Assembly (NCBI RefSeq): GCF_964019485.1
Contig: NZ_OZ026448.1
Location: forward strand, 62,001-126,000
Length of the DNA stretch: 64,000 bases
Source of the DNA: Spiroplasma endosymbiont of Agriotes lineatus
GTDB taxonomy: Bacteria > Bacillota_I > Bacilli_A > Mycoplasmatales > Nriv7
Reading direction: 5' to 3'
In this document: piece after piece, positions 19,272 through 30,767 of the stretch
Layout: every line of letters starts with the position of its first letter
How positions within the stretch are numbered: the stretch's first letter is position 1
The notes under the pieces: generated by a model
Seen by the model: only the letters and a program-made list of their open reading frames with translations
What the model was told of the DNA's origin: nothing
Database searches by the model: none
Made by a program: the position numbers and the translations under genes

Positions 19272-20267
19272 TTATTCAATTGAAACATGTTTTAAAAAGT
19301 TGTCAATTACAATTTGCGGATTTTCATATGAATAAAGAATTTTATATAATAATGCAAATAAAGGTAGTTTTAAATTTAATTTTGACATTTGCTCATTAAC
19401 TAACTTGCAAGTACCAAAACCTTCAACAGTTTTTTGTGATTGCTTAATAACAGTTTCTGGATCATTAGTTTTACCAATTTCATAACCAAATTGATAATTA
19501 CGAGATTTTGGGGACATTGCTGTTAAAATTAAATCACCAATGCCCGCTGGCGTTAAAAATGTTTCTGTTTCCCCCCCCATTTTATTACTAAATTTAATTG
19601 CTTCATTTAAACCAATAGTAATAAAAGATGCAACAGTATTATCACTAGCATTTTGTCCTTTTAACATTCCTGAAATAATCGCAATAACATTTTTTAAAGC
19701 ACTAGCGCATTCAACACCAATAAAATCATTAGTAATCGTTACCGAAAAATTTTCACTATTAAAATATTGTTGAATTTTTTTCGCATATAATAAATTCTCA
19801 CTAACCGCTGTTACTTGTGTGGGAAATCTTTGAACAATTTCAATTGCAATACTAGGGCCATATAGTCCTGACAAATCTTCAATAATATCAGGTTTTAAAT
19901 TTTTACGAATCGTTAATGATAACCTTTCACCAGTATTAGGTTCAAAACCTTTAGCAATATTAATAAAATGCACTGGATAAGTTATTAACTCATTAATTTG
20001 CTGACAAACGATAGGCAAAACCTGTGAAGGAACCGCAAAAACAATAACTTTAGCATCACATACAGCTTGTTTTAAATCATTAGTAGCAACAATATTTTCA
20101 TTTAAACAAATCTCTTGAAAATATTTACTATTTTGATGATTATTGTTAATATCATCAACTTCACTTTTTTCAATGCCATACATTAATACTTCATTTTTAT
20201 TATCTGCTAAAACTTGTGCCAAAGCACTAGCAAACGCCCCAGTTCCTAAAATAATAATTTTTTGCAT
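19272..20267 (-). CDS. gpsA: Glycerol-3-phosphate dehydrogenase [NAD(P)+]
   Basis: 331 aa, full length. The NAD-binding motif ILGTGAFASALAQVLADN is at residues 5-22 (GxGxxA). Further motifs are VFAVPSQVL, IAKGFEPNTG, LYGPSIAIEI, the catalytic-lysine region CASALKNVIAIISG and FLTPAGIGDLILT. It makes sn-glycerol-3-phosphate from DHAP for phospholipid synthesis, feeding acyltransferases such as PlsC at 27.8 kb. It lies 21 nt downstream of der on the same strand. Confidence 0.95.
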   Translation of the reverse strand: MQKIIILGTGAFASALAQVLADNKNEVLMYGIEKSEVDDINNNHQNSKYFQEICLNENIVATNDLKQAVCDAKVIVFAVPSQVLPIVCQQINELITYPVHFINIAKGFEPNTGERLSLTIRKNLKPDIIEDLSGLYGPSIAIEIVQRFPTQVTAVSENLLYAKKIQQYFNSENFSVTITNDFIGVECASALKNVIAIISGMLKGQNASDNTVASFITIGLNEAIKFSNKMGGETETFLTPAGIGDLILTAMSPKSRNYQFGYEIGKTNDPETVIKQSQKTVEGFGTCKLVNEQMSKLNLKLPLFALLYKILYSYENPQIVIDNFLKHVSIE

Positions 20268-20288
20268 TATTTTACCTTCCTTAAATAT

Positions 20289-21608
20289 TTATTTTCTTTG
20301 ACGAAAAATCAATCGTAATGGAATCCCTTGAAAGTCAAAATATTCTCGTAATTGATTTTCCAAAAATCTTGCATATGAAAAATGTAAATGCTTAGGATTA
20401 TTAACAAATAAAACAAAAGTAATCGGCTGCTTACTTACTTGTGTGGCATAATATATCTTTAATCTTTCACCTTGAAAAATAGGTGGTTGATGTAATAACT
20501 GAGCCTTAATAAGAATTTCATTAACAATACTAGTTTGAATTCGTAAGTTTTGTTTTTCTTGAATCTTATTAATATTTTGAAAAATCTTTCCAAGATGCAC
20601 ATTTTTTAATGCCGAAACAAAAATTACAAAAGCATAATGCAAATATTTAAAATGAACTTGAATTTCTTTACGAAAATCATCTAATGATTTTTTTGTTTTT
20701 TCCATTTCATCATATTTGTTAACAACAATAATTACTGGTTTATAACCCTCATTCGCAATCGCGCCAATTTTAACATCTTGTTCTCTAATGTTTTCATTGC
20801 CATCTAATACTAATAAAACAATATCACTTCGTTCAACAGCCTTTAAAGCTCGTAAAAAACTATACTTTTCTAAATTTGTTTGAACTTTTCCCCGTTTTCT
20901 AATTCCCGCCGTATCAATAACAACAAATTTTTGACCATTTCTAACAAATGAACTATCAACAGCATCTGTTGTCGTGCCCGGAAGATTAGAAACAACAACC
21001 CGCAACTCATTTAATAATGCGTTTGTTAAACTAGACTTACCAACATTAGGTCGCCCAATAATAGCCATTTTAGTTTCATTTTCAGAATCTGGTTTTATTT
21101 CTAAATTTAATTGATTTAAACTAAAAATAATTTTATCTAACAAATCACCAATCCCGATACCATGCGTTGAAGAAACAGCAATTGGCTCACCAAATCCTAA
21201 TTGGATAAAATCATATAGTTCATTATTAACTTGTTGATTATCATATTTATTAACAACCAAAATAATTGGTTTATTAATTCCATAAAGCATTTTAGCAATT
21301 CGTTTTTCTTCATCTTGCAATCGTTCTTGATAATTAGTAGTAAAAATAATAACATCAGCTTGTTCAATCGCAATTTGTGCTTGTAATGAAATTTGTGCTT
21401 GTAATTCATCATTACCAAAACCAAGGCCACCAGTATCTACTAATCAAAATTCACGATTAAGTCATTGTGCCTTTTGATAAATCCGGTCTCTGGTAACCCC
21501 TGATGTATCATCAACAATTGATAAACGATTTTTAATTAAACGATTAAACAATGTTGACTTACCAACATTAGGTCGCCCAATAATAGCGACAATTGCAGAA
21601 TTTTTCAT
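20289..21608 (-). CDS. der: Ribosome-assembly GTPase Der (EngA)
   Basis: 439 aa, read through TGA(Trp). Two tandem GTPase domains each have a P-loop GRPNVGKS (near residues 11 and 182), DTGG or DTAG switch II (near 57 and 230) and NKYD (near 120 and 295). The C-terminal KH-like domain includes [12 protein letters not shown]. Der acts in late 50S subunit assembly. It starts 12 nt after cmk, a common gene pair in Firmicutes. Confidence 0.95.
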
Positions 21609-21620
21609 TTTATTTTTTTC

Positions 21621-22313
21621 CTAACTATGCATTTGCAAAAGGCATTGATTTTTTTTAATTTCATAAACCATTGTCACAATTAAATCAACAATTTGATCTA
21701 ATGATAAATTACTATTATCAATTTCAATTGCATCATTAGCTTTCTTTAAGGGACTAACTTTACGATCAGAATCTTGACGATCACGATCTTGTAAATTATT
21801 TTGAACACTAGACAACTCTAAAACTATTCCTTGTTGTCGTGCTTGTTCAACTCTTCTTTGTGCTCGTTTAGTAATTGTTGCTGTTAAAAATACTTTTAAT
21901 TGAGCATTAGGTAAAACAGCGGTCCCGATATCTCTTCCGGCAAGAATATAACCAAAACCTTGAACAATTGCTCTTTGAATTTTAACCATAAATGTTCTTA
22001 CTGCTTTGATAGCACTAATTAAACTAACATGATTAACAACTTTTTTACTAATTAAATCATAAGAATTTTGTTTAATCCCATTCACATAAATATTACCATT
22101 AGTATCATAACTAAATCTAATATTAGTTAATACCTTAATAACTGCTCTATTATCATTAATATCAATTTTATTTACTAAGCAATAAAGCGTTAAAGCCCGA
22201 TACATTAAACCAGTGTCAATAAAAATATAATGTAACCGTTTAGCAACTAATTTAGCAGTTGTTGACTTTCCACTTCCGGCCGGTCCATCAATAGCAATAT
22301 TTATCTGTTTCAT
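21621..22313 (-). CDS. cmk: Cytidylate kinase
   Basis: 230 aa. Motifs are AIDGPAGSGKSTTAKLVAKR (P-loop, residues 7-26), FIDTGLMYRALTLYCL, GRDIGTAVLPNAQLKVFLTA and the lid RRVEQARQQG. It phosphorylates CMP and dCMP with ATP. With thyA, deoA and deoC broken in this window, this step of pyrimidine nucleotide salvage is still intact. ATG 22313 is the first in-frame start after the intergenic gap. Confidence 0.95.
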   Translation of the reverse strand: MKQINIAIDGPAGSGKSTTAKLVAKRLHYIFIDTGLMYRALTLYCLVNKIDINDNRAVIKVLTNIRFSYDTNGNIYVNGIKQNSYDLISKKVVNHVSLISAIKAVRTFMVKIQRAIVQGFGYILAGRDIGTAVLPNAQLKVFLTATITKRAQRRVEQARQQGIVLELSSVQNNLQDRDRQDSDRKVSPLKKANDAIEIDNSNLSLDQIVDLIVTMVYEIKKNQCLLQMHS

Positions 22314-22360
22314 TTTTTTATTTCACCTCTAGTAAATTATACATCTAATATAATGTAATA

Positions 22361-22471
22361 TTATTGAATTAATAAAAGTAAAAGAACAATTAATAAAGAG
22401 ATAGCCAAGATAATACTACCAATTATTAACAATAATAATCATTTAAAACTAATTTTTTGCTTTTTAAACAT
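22361..22471 (-). CDS. Small single-span membrane protein
   Basis: 36 aa: a basic start (MFKKQKISFK) and then one long hydrophobic span rich in Leu/Ile with WLLLLIIGSIILAISLLIVL. The next gene, cmk, starts 47 nt downstream. No strong ribosome site is visible. It is unrecognised, and could be the remaining C-terminal anchor of the broken gene upstream. Confidence 0.4.
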
Positions 22472-22574
22472 TTTTTATTAACTTATTAAATTGTTCATCA
22501 GTCATTATGCGGCTGAATTTGATAATAATTCTACTAATGGTTTTTTATAGGTATTAACGCCTCTGAATGTTTTT

Positions 22575-23072
22575 TTAAATTTTTTTGATAGGTTTTTTAA
22601 TTACTTGCTGAGTTAATTACGTTTCCGAAGAAATTTTAGTTTGTAAATTTTTAACAGAATTTTCTAACCCCAAAATTATTTCTTGATATTTACTTTCACT
22701 AGCACCATTTAAATGTTGCCCAAATTTATGATGATAATTATGGTCTTGTAAAATTTGTTGTAAATTAACATTATCATTTAAATCACAATCACTACGAATA
22801 TCACTTAAATATTGATTAATTTCATATCTAACTTCAAAATTAATAAAATCTTTTGAATGATCTTGATGTAATTGAAGGCTTAATAGTTCTCGTTCTTGAT
22901 TAATATTATTAAGAAATTCTTAAAAATATTCCTTATCAATATGACTAAAACGAGTAATATAATCTTGAAATAACTCTTCTTCTTGCAATAATGCTTGATC
23001 TAACTCAATCTCACGATTAATTTATTCTTGTAAGAGCGAAAATCGTTCCATCCTTGTTTGTTCAATTTTCAC
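22575..23072 (-). pseudogene. Coiled-coil protein with three in-frame TAA codons
   Basis: One continuous frame of 166 codons reads MERFSLLQE, stop, INREIELDQALLQEEELFQDYITRF, HIDKEYF, stop, EFLNNINQERELLSLQLHQDH, then ILGLENSVKNLQTKISSET, stop, LTQQVIKKP. Composition is that of a charged helical protein. The stops sit where Gln or Lys would fit and there is no frameshift, so decay is by point mutation. Start near GTG 23072 with AAGGCG upstream. Function unknown. Confidence 0.6.
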
Positions 23073-23099
23073 TACTATCGCCTTATTTCTCTAATATAA

Positions 23100-23753
23100 T
23101 TATAATAAAATATAATAACCTGCGTTAGCATTTTTTTCAATTAATGGTCAAGTTGATGTTACGATTAAACTATAAACTAAAGATTCCAAACAAAATTTTA
23201 TTAAATTAAATGGTAAAAAAACTACAAATAACTGATTTTGCAAAGATACCACCCCATATAATTCCAAAATAAAAACTCAATTTAAAAAAGTCATTCAAAA
23301 CGAATTAATAATTGCTGCTAAAAAAATACTAATAATTCAAACAACAATCGTTAAAAATTTACCAGAACTATTTTTTGTTCATTCACAAAATTGAATAATA
23401 AAAAATAATGGCATTTGCACAATCAAAAATATTGAATAAAATCCTCCTGTTGCTAACATTAACGCTAAATAAGCAATTGGACCATTATTACTAGTAATTA
23501 GCATTAACGTTCAAGGAATTAAAAATACTAAAAAATAAGTATAAATAATTCCTAAAAACGGAAAAGCAATAATAATAAAAACATCAATAAATTCTAATTT
23601 TAAATAAGGTAAAAATAAAGGTGGAATAAATTTACTAATATAACCAACTAATAAACAAATAGCTAAAAAATTAGCAATTAAAACTAACTTTTTAATTGTT
23701 AATTGACTATCATTTTTAAGTGTTACTCATAACAATCTTGTTATCTTTCTCAT
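23100..23753 (-). CDS. ECF transporter S component (substrate-specific membrane subunit)
   Basis: 217 aa with about six hydrophobic helices and many TGA(Trp) codons. The order of features fits ECF S components of mollicutes: a Lys-rich start, KKLVLIANFLAICLLVGYIS, then LKLEFIDVFIIIAFPFLG, GPIAYLALMLATGGFYSIF, and a last helix LPFNLIKFCLESLVYSLIV. It would bind a vitamin or small metabolite and pair with a shared EcfT/EcfA module elsewhere. The substrate cannot be told from sequence. Confidence 0.7.
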
Positions 23754-23841
23754 TAATTTATTACTCCTTAATTAATTACCATTATTTCAACATATTTATT
23801 GTATAATATTTTTACAAATAAAAAAAGGAGAAAATTTATTA

Positions 23842-24393
23842 ATGGAAAATAATATCGTTCCTGTAATTATTGAAATTACTACTGGTAGTATTAACAAATA
23901 CGAATATAATTTTGAAACTAAAAGAATTATTTTAGATCGTGTTTTATATGGTGCTAATGTTTATCCTGGTGAATACGGTTGTATTGAAAATACTTTAGAC
24001 TGAGATGGTGATCCTCTTGATGTTATTGCTTTAGCAACACATCCAACGATTCCCGGTTGTCAAGCTAATGTTAGAATTCTTGGAGCTTTAAAAATGATTG
24101 ATGGTGGTAAAATTGATACTAAAATATTTGGTGTTTTAGCCGATGACCCGCATTTTAATCATCTTAAATCTTTAAAAGATGTTCCTGAACATACCTTAGC
24201 AAAAATTAAAAATTTCTTTATCCAATATAAACAGTTACAAAAAAAAGCAGTTATTGTTAAAGAATGAAAAAATGAAAAATGAGCTTTAAACGAATTAGCT
24301 TATTGTCGTGAACTATATACTAAATATAATGATCTTCTTATTAATGAAGGAAAAGAAAAATTACTAGAAAAATTTAAAAAAATACAAAAATAA
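23842..24393 (+). CDS. ppa: Inorganic pyrophosphatase
   Basis: 183 aa, behind AAAAAAGGAG and a TATAAT -10 (23802-23807). It has the family-I active-site pattern: LDRVLYGANVYPGEYGCIEN, DWDGDPLDVIAL (the three catalytic aspartates near residues 54-59) and GKIDTKIFGVLADDP. It hydrolyses PPi to drive biosynthetic reactions. It is transcribed alone, divergent from the ECF gene and converging with rluB, with its own terminator. Confidence 0.95.
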
Positions 24394-24414
24394 TCCTTAG
24401 GGATTATTTTTTTT
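24391..24414 (+). terminator. Terminator of ppa
   Basis: TAATCC-TTAG-GGATTA forms a 6-bp stem that includes the ppa stop codon, followed by eight T residues. The other side overlaps the last codons of the converging rluB gene. Confidence 0.65.
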
Positions 24415-25143
24415 CGCTATTTTTTCTAATTGCTTAACTTCATCATTTGTTAATAACCGATAATGACCTTCACTAATGCCATTAAGGGTTAATATTCCCA
24501 CAGCAAGTCGTTTTAATGATAAAACTTTACCATTTATTGCTTTAATCATTTTTCGAATTTGTTGATTGCGACCATCTTGAATAGTTATTGCTAGCATATA
24601 AGTTTGTTGATTACTATTTACTCTTAATAATTTAACTTGTACTGCTTTAGCTAAAAAATCATCATCAATTAAAACACCATTTAATAAACTATTAATCATT
24701 GTGGAAGTAATTTTACCTTTAGCTGTTATTTCATAAACTTTATTAATTCTGTGGGTCGGATGCGTAATTAAATTAGCAAAATCACCATCATTAGTTAATA
24801 ATAATAACCCACTAGTATAATAATCTAATCTGCCAATCGGATAAATCCGAACAGTAATATCTTTTAAATAATCAAAGACAGTTTTTCTTCCTAGGGGGTC
24901 ACCCAAAGAAGTAATACATCCGATTGGTTTATTAAAAGCTAAATAAATATTTTCTTGTTCTTCTGGCAATAATTGACCATTAACAGTAATTTTAGCATTT
25001 GCTTCAACTTTAAATCCTAATTCCGTAATAATTTGTTCATTAACTGAAACTTTTCCTGCTAAAATTAATTGTTCAGCTTTTCGCCGCGAACAATAACCAC
25101 GCATAGCAATTATTTTTTGTAATCGTTCTTTTTTCATTATCAT
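24397..25143 (-). CDS. rluB: 23S rRNA pseudouridine synthase, RluB/RsuA type
   Basis: 248 aa. An S4 domain comes first (RLQKIIAMRGYCSRRKAEQL), then the catalytic region YPIGRLDYYTSGLLLLTNDG with catalytic Asp in GRLD near residue 102, and DGRNQQIRKMIKAINGKVL. It isomerises uridine in rRNA. It starts 5 nt after the scpB stop with no clear ribosome site, so translational coupling is likely. In Firmicutes scpA-scpB-rluB is a standard cluster, which supports RluB over RsuA. Confidence 0.9.
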   Translation of the reverse strand: MIMKKERLQKIIAMRGYCSRRKAEQLILAGKVSVNEQIITELGFKVEANAKITVNGQLLPEEQENIYLAFNKPIGCITSLGDPLGRKTVFDYLKDITVRIYPIGRLDYYTSGLLLLTNDGDFANLITHPTHRINKVYEITAKGKITSTMINSLLNGVLIDDDFLAKAVQVKLLRVNSNQQTYMLAITIQDGRNQQIRKMIKAINGKVLSLKRLAVGILTLNGISEGHYRLLTNDEVKQLEKIAKKNNP

Positions 25144-25148
25144 TATTC

Positions 25149-25703
25149 TTAATTAATAAACAAATTAGTGTCTTCATCTTTATCAAAAAAAGATTCTGGT
25201 AATGGTGGTAATTTTTCTAACGAAGATAAATTAAAATAATCTAAAAAACATTGACTCACACCATATAATATTGGTCGCCCCGGAGCATCACTTCTCCCCA
25301 ATTCAATAATTAATTCTCGAGCCTTTAATTTAGCAACCATAAAATCACTACTAACACCACGAATACTTTCAATTTCACTTTTTACTATTGGACCTTTATA
25401 AGCAATAATTGCTAGCGTTTCTAATGCTGCTGTTGATAATTTACTAGTTTGCTCAATAACTAATGATTCATAAATATTAAAATGTTCTTGTTTTGTCATA
25501 AACTTAAAAACATTATTATTATTCATTAATGATATGCCTCGTGATTCATCGGCATCTAACTGTTGTTGGATAGTTACTAACATTTCATTAACAAGATTAA
25601 GACTAAGATTTAACTTTTTAGCAATTTTTTGATTACTAATGCCCTCTTCACCAGCAATAAAAATTAATCCTTCCATTAAAGCATAATTATTCACTTTCTT
25701 CAC
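25149..25703 (-). CDS. scpB: Segregation and condensation protein B
   Basis: 184 aa. GTG 25703 is preferred because GAGGTG lies 6 nt upstream. Motifs are ALMEGLIFIAGEEGISNQKI, STAALETLAIIAYKGPIVKSEIESIRGV and GRPILYGVSQCFLDYFNLSSLEKLPPLP, which are hallmark ScpB sequences. ScpB dimers bind the ScpA kleisin and SMC to condense and separate chromosomes. It overlaps the end of scpA by 17 nt. Confidence 0.93.
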   Translation of the reverse strand: MKKVNNYALMEGLIFIAGEEGISNQKIAKKLNLSLNLVNEMLVTIQQQLDADESRGISLMNNNNVFKFMTKQEHFNIYESLVIEQTSKLSTAALETLAIIAYKGPIVKSEIESIRGVSSDFMVAKLKARELIIELGRSDAPGRPILYGVSQCFLDYFNLSSLEKLPPLPESFFDKDEDTNLFIN

Positions 25704-26454
25704 TAAATTCACCTCGATATTTTAATGTGATGGGAGCAAACATATCTGCTTGCTCAATATATATTTGCTGACTACGAACTAAATCCAAAATGGCACTAAA
25801 ACTAACAACAAGCAAATTATTTGTAATTTTATCACTTTCAACAAAAATATCATAAAGATTATAAATTTTTTGGGGATTTTGTTTTAAGAAATTAAAAATT
25901 TCTAATGCTCGCTTTTGTGGTGATATTTGTTGTTTGGCCACGCGTGTTGTCATTGGCATATTTAATTGATATCTTTTATACACTTCTTGTAATTGAAAAC
26001 TTAATTGCTCTAAGTTAAAATCTCAATTAGTTTCCTTCGCTAACGATGTATATTGTTGTGAATTGGAAACAATTGCTGGTCTCGTAAAAACTTGCTGACG
26101 AATAATTTCTTGTTCTTTAAAAAAACTAGTTGTTTCTTTAATAGTTTGATATTCTAATAATTTTTTAATTAATTCTTGACGATTATCTGCTTCATAATCA
26201 CTATTATCTTCTTCTAAATTAGTCTGTTGTAATAATCGCCGTGATTTTAATTCTAAAAGATATGCTGCCGTTGTTAAATATTCACTAGCAATATCTAAAT
26301 TTAATGTTTCCATTTTATTTAAATAATCTAAATATTGCATTGTAATACTACTAACATCAACAGTAAAGATATTAAGATTTTTTTCTTTAATTAAATGTAA
26401 AAGTAAATCTAATGGTCCTTGAAAATTATCAATGTTAATCAGATATTTACTCAT
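25687..26454 (-). CDS. scpA: Segregation and condensation protein A (kleisin)
   Basis: 255 aa, joined across TGA(Trp). It starts MSKYLINIDNFQGPLDLLLHLIKEKNLNIFTVDVSSI, the typical ScpA N terminus (FQGPLDLLLHLI). The sequence ASEYLTTAAYLLELKSRRLL contacts SMC, and the C-terminal winged-helix part is reduced. It follows the broken deoA gene, with AAGGTGGATAAATAAAT before ATG 26454. It acts with ScpB and SMC. Confidence 0.92.
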
Positions 26455-26483
26455 ATTTATTTATCCACCTTATCTTAATTACC

Positions 26484-27848
26484 CTATTGCATTATTTTAT
26501 AAATAATATTATTAATCGGCGGTAAAGATTGTTCAATAGTAAATAATTCTTTTGCCACTGATGTAAACTCACTGACATTATTAATATTAATATATAAAGT
26601 TAATGTCGTTTCATTAGCATTAACTTTTTCTTGAGCTTTTTTATTAATAAAAATTCCGGCCATATAATCAATCATTAAACAATTTGTTTCTCTTCCTGCT
26701 TCTAAATGTATTGCTAAATTACCTAAACCATAACAGTTATGAAAATTAACAAATCCTGAAACTGATGCTTTAATTTCAATAACAAATTTAGCAGCATCTT
26801 TTCAAACAAAATTAGTAACAAAATCAATATCACCAGATTACTGTTTAATAAATTGTTTAAAAATATTTAATAGAACTAATGATTTTAGTTGCTCAATACA
26901 TTTTTGTTTTGCTTCATCAAAATTATTACAAATTTCTGCTTGTAATAAACTAATCGAACTTAGAGAGGTTACAAGTTCTATTAATGCTGAATCTTGATTT
27001 TTACCTTGTAAAAATTCATACGCTTCATAAAATTCACAAATGTTACCAATCATTCTTCCTAATGGTTGATTCATATCACTAATAATAACAGAAGTTTTAA
27101 CTTTTAATTTTTGAGCAATTTTTAACATTATTCTTACTAATTTTTTAGCATCAGTTAAATTACTCATAAAAGCATCATTACCACACTTAACATCTAAAAC
27201 AAGACCATATATCACTCACCACTCCCACTCCCCACAGCACAATTTTCTTATCCATAATTGCTTGCTCGCTGCGCGCTATTAAAAGAATGGAATCAACAGT
27301 TTTCTCGTAGTGTTATCTTATCTCTTAAAGCATAAATTTTATTATCATCCGTAGTAATATTAATATCTTGCGTTTGACTAATAATACTCATTCCACATTC
27401 ATTAATTACCTTTAAAAAATCATTTCACTGCAAATTAACATTAAAATTAGGAATCGCTTCTAACTTATCAAGCATTCCACCAGGTTGTTATACTCCTCTT
27501 CCAAAAATTTTTGCTACCTTAATGCCAAAACTTGCTAACAAAGGAGCATAAAGTAAACTTATTTTATCGCCAACACTACCCAAAAAACCACCACACCAGT
27601 AGGATGTTTATCAGCTTTAAAACCACTAATTAATGATAAATCTAATAAATCACCAGAATTAATTAATGATTTTGTTAAATCAAATGTTTCTTGTTCATTT
27701 AAACCATTAAATCAAACAGTCATTAAAAAAGCACTCACTTGATAATCAGGAATATCATCTTTAGTAAAATCACTAATAATAAAATCAATTTCTTTTGTTG
27801 TTAATTGTTGATTTTGTTTTTTTCTTATTAATTAAATCCAACATTCAT
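26484..27848 (-). pseudogene. deoA: Pyrimidine-nucleoside phosphorylase / thymidine phosphorylase, decayed
   Basis: Family pieces run in order but in different frames: LTTKEIDFIISDFTKDDIPDYQVSAFLMTVW near the start, KSLINSGDLLDLSLISGFKADKHPTGVV, GMLDKLEAIPNFNVN, then GLVLDVKCGNDAFM, and GDIDFV..NLAIHLEAGRETN. There are frame changes near 27820, 27590 and 27215, and a TAA at 26839. The enzyme splits (deoxy)nucleosides to base and sugar-1-phosphate, the step before DeoC, which is also broken here. It lies between plsC and scpA. Confidence 0.85.
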
Positions 27849-27849
27849 A

Positions 27850-28599
27850 TTATTTTTTTTCATCCTTATTTTTTAAATTAAAATTATTAATGACTTTTTG
27901 AATATTATTTTGCATATTTTTTGCTAAATTATAGGTAGTAATATTAATAAAATTAGCGGGGTCTAATGATTTTTGAATCACAAGATAAATGTTTTTCTTT
28001 CCTTGATATTTTTTATTAAAAACTTCATATGAATTAATAATAGCAACCGGAATAATTGGAACATATGCTTGATACGCGATTCTAAATGCTGCTGGCTTAA
28101 ATTCTTGTACTGTTGAACTATTACTTCTGGTTCCTTCTGGAAAAATAACCATTGTTCGCGGGACGCGAATTAACTTTTTAGCATCATTAAAAACTTCTAA
28201 TGCTTGCCTTGGGTTATTGCGATCTAAAAATAAAACATCAATTAATTGTAAAAAGCATTTAAATATTTTATGTTCTTGTAATTCTTGCTTAGCAATGAAT
28301 GCTAAGGGAGCAAATTTACTAAAATCATTAATTAAAAGTAATAATAAAGCATCAAAATTTGATTGATGATTGACAATCATCACACACCCCTTATTATTAA
28401 CTCAATTTTCTAATCCTTGAGGATGAACTTTAACATTATATAACCATGCAAAATATAGCGCCCGCTTTTGCAATCATTTATAACGATATTCTTCCGATAC
28501 TGAATTAGGATCACGAAGCACTTTCTTTGTCATTTTTTTTGCTTTTCTTAAAGTTTGTAGCAAATATGACAATGTGATTATTACTCTTCATTTATTCAT
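27850..28599 (-). CDS. plsC: 1-acyl-sn-glycerol-3-phosphate acyltransferase
   Basis: 249 aa from ATG 28599, overlapping the folA stop by 8 nt. The catalytic NHQSNFDALLL (H-x4-D) is near residue 78. LFLDRNNPRQALEVF and FPEGTRSNSSTV (substrate-binding motif) follow, then VPIIPVAI. A hydrophobic N-terminal helix (VIITLSYLL) anchors it to the membrane. It makes phosphatidic acid from lysophosphatidate, downstream of GpsA in lipid synthesis. Confidence 0.9.
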
Positions 28600-29048
28600 T
28601 AGTAACTTTCCTTTCATAAATTAATCCAACAAATTTATCATATTGTTTCTTACTAATTTCTTTAAATTGATGGAAATCAATTTCTGGAAAATAAGTATCG
28701 CCCCCATATGAATCATTAACAAGTGAAACAAATAATTTGTTGGAATAGGGAATTGCTATTTGATAAATCAAAGCACCTCCACAAACATATAAGTCATCAC
28801 AACTATACTCATATTGTTTTAAAATACCTTCTAAATCATTACTCACAATTACATCAGGATGATTAAATTCATAATTAGGATTTCAACTAACAACAATAGT
28901 TTTTCTTTGTGATAAAGGTTTAACTTTTAAACTATCAAAAGTTTTTCTTCCCATTAAAATTGTTTTTTCGATGGTAATTTCTTTAAAATATTGTAATTCT
29001 TGATTTAAACACCACGGCAATTTATTATCTTTACCAATAACACCGTTC

Positions 29049-29077
<29 letters not shown>
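28592..29077 (-). CDS. folA: Dihydrofolate reductase
   Basis: 161 aa with AAGGAAAGGTGA before ATG 29077. It opens MVILVWAMDKNGVIGKDNKLPWCLNQEL, the classical DHFR start. Next come MGRKTFDSL (NADPH binding), VCGGALIYQIAIPYSN and VNDSYGGDTYFPEID. It reduces dihydrofolate. It normally partners thyA, which lies directly upstream and is frameshifted, so FolA may now serve only residual folate reduction. Confidence 0.95.
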
Positions 29078-29966
<889 letters not shown>

Positions 29967-30053
29967 TGTTTCACCTCGCGACAATTTCTATTCCTTTTTT
30001 AATTTTAACATAAAATCTAATAAAAAACTATTACACTTAATAAAAAGTAAAAA

Positions 30054-30080
30054 GTTAAGGTAATTTTAAATTACCTTAAC
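30054..30080 (-). terminator. Hairpin terminator, minus strand
   Basis: GTTAAGGTAATT/AATTACCTTAAC is a 12-bp stem with a 3-nt loop. On the minus strand it is followed by TTTTTAC TTTTT. It is about 690 bp past the end of the 30.8-34.6 kb operon, with a mini-IS and a dispersed repeat between, so these may have been inserted between gene and terminator. Confidence 0.55.
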
Positions 30081-30183
30081 TACTATGATTTCTTAGTTAT
30101 AAAATTTTATTTTTAACAACTACAGGGAAGTGAATTCATCGTCTAGATTTCCGACAAAAATTTCACAATCCTTAATGTTATAT

Positions 30184-30292
30184 TGGATAGTTTACAATAA
30201 GTTGGACCATATTTATGTGGACTTTCAAAATAAGATAAAATTATTAAGAAAGCAGAAATATAAAAATGGTCCAACTTATTGTAAACTATCCA
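30184..30292. mobile_element. 109-bp MITE-like element from the IS150-type 5' end
   Basis: 27-bp perfect inverted ends (TGGATAGTTTACAATAAGTTGGACCAT) enclose the IS150-type leader, including GTGGACTTTCAAAATAAGATAAAATT and ATATAAAAATGG up to the start codon of orfA. The copy at 7650-7732 shows the parent sequence. It carries no gene and could be mobilised in trans. Confidence 0.75.
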
Positions 30293-30340
30293 GTTTTGTT
30301 ATTTATTTTCCAAATAAAATGATAATTAAATTGTCGGGTT

Positions 30341-30640
30341 GCGTTTAGTTTTCTTAGGTATTTTTTAAAAAATAAAAAATAATCATTTACTATAAATTAT
30401 TTCAATATTCAAATTAAGTATATATTTCTTATGTATGATTTTTGTTGTAAAAACTTATTTTAATGTTGTTTTTATAAGCGTTTTCCTTAGTCTTTATAAC
30501 CACTTTTATTGAGATTTTGTTTGTTAATGTTAAATATTTTGTTTTATTACTTATTTTTTAAATAAAATGATAATTAAATTGTGATTGTTTTTCTTTCAAA
30601 ATTATTTAAATCTTTACCTACCTAACAAAACTTTATGCGC
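30341..30640 (+). repeat. ~300-bp dispersed repeat, full copy
   Basis: From GCGTTTAGTTTTCTTAGGTATTTTTT to CCTACCTAACAAAACTTTATGCG. It is internally co-linear with the copies at 36193 (inverted), 52119 and 59025. A fragment of the same repeat's right part (TTATTTATTTTCCAAATAAAATGATAATTAA) lies just before it at 30299-30335. The intergenic region 30081-30767 holds only these elements and no gene. Confidence 0.8.
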
Positions 30641-30767
30641 TCCTTACTTGCTATCTTTTTGAAAAAAATAATATTTTTGATATAACTTAATTTCTTTAAA
30701 CTTCATTATTTTAATACTATTATGTTTCCGTTTTAAAAAAAAATAATAAATAATATTTCATACTCCC

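Noticed and set aside
30130-30348. Plus-strand open frame across the MITE
   Set aside because: It is made of inverted-repeat and dispersed-repeat sequence only.
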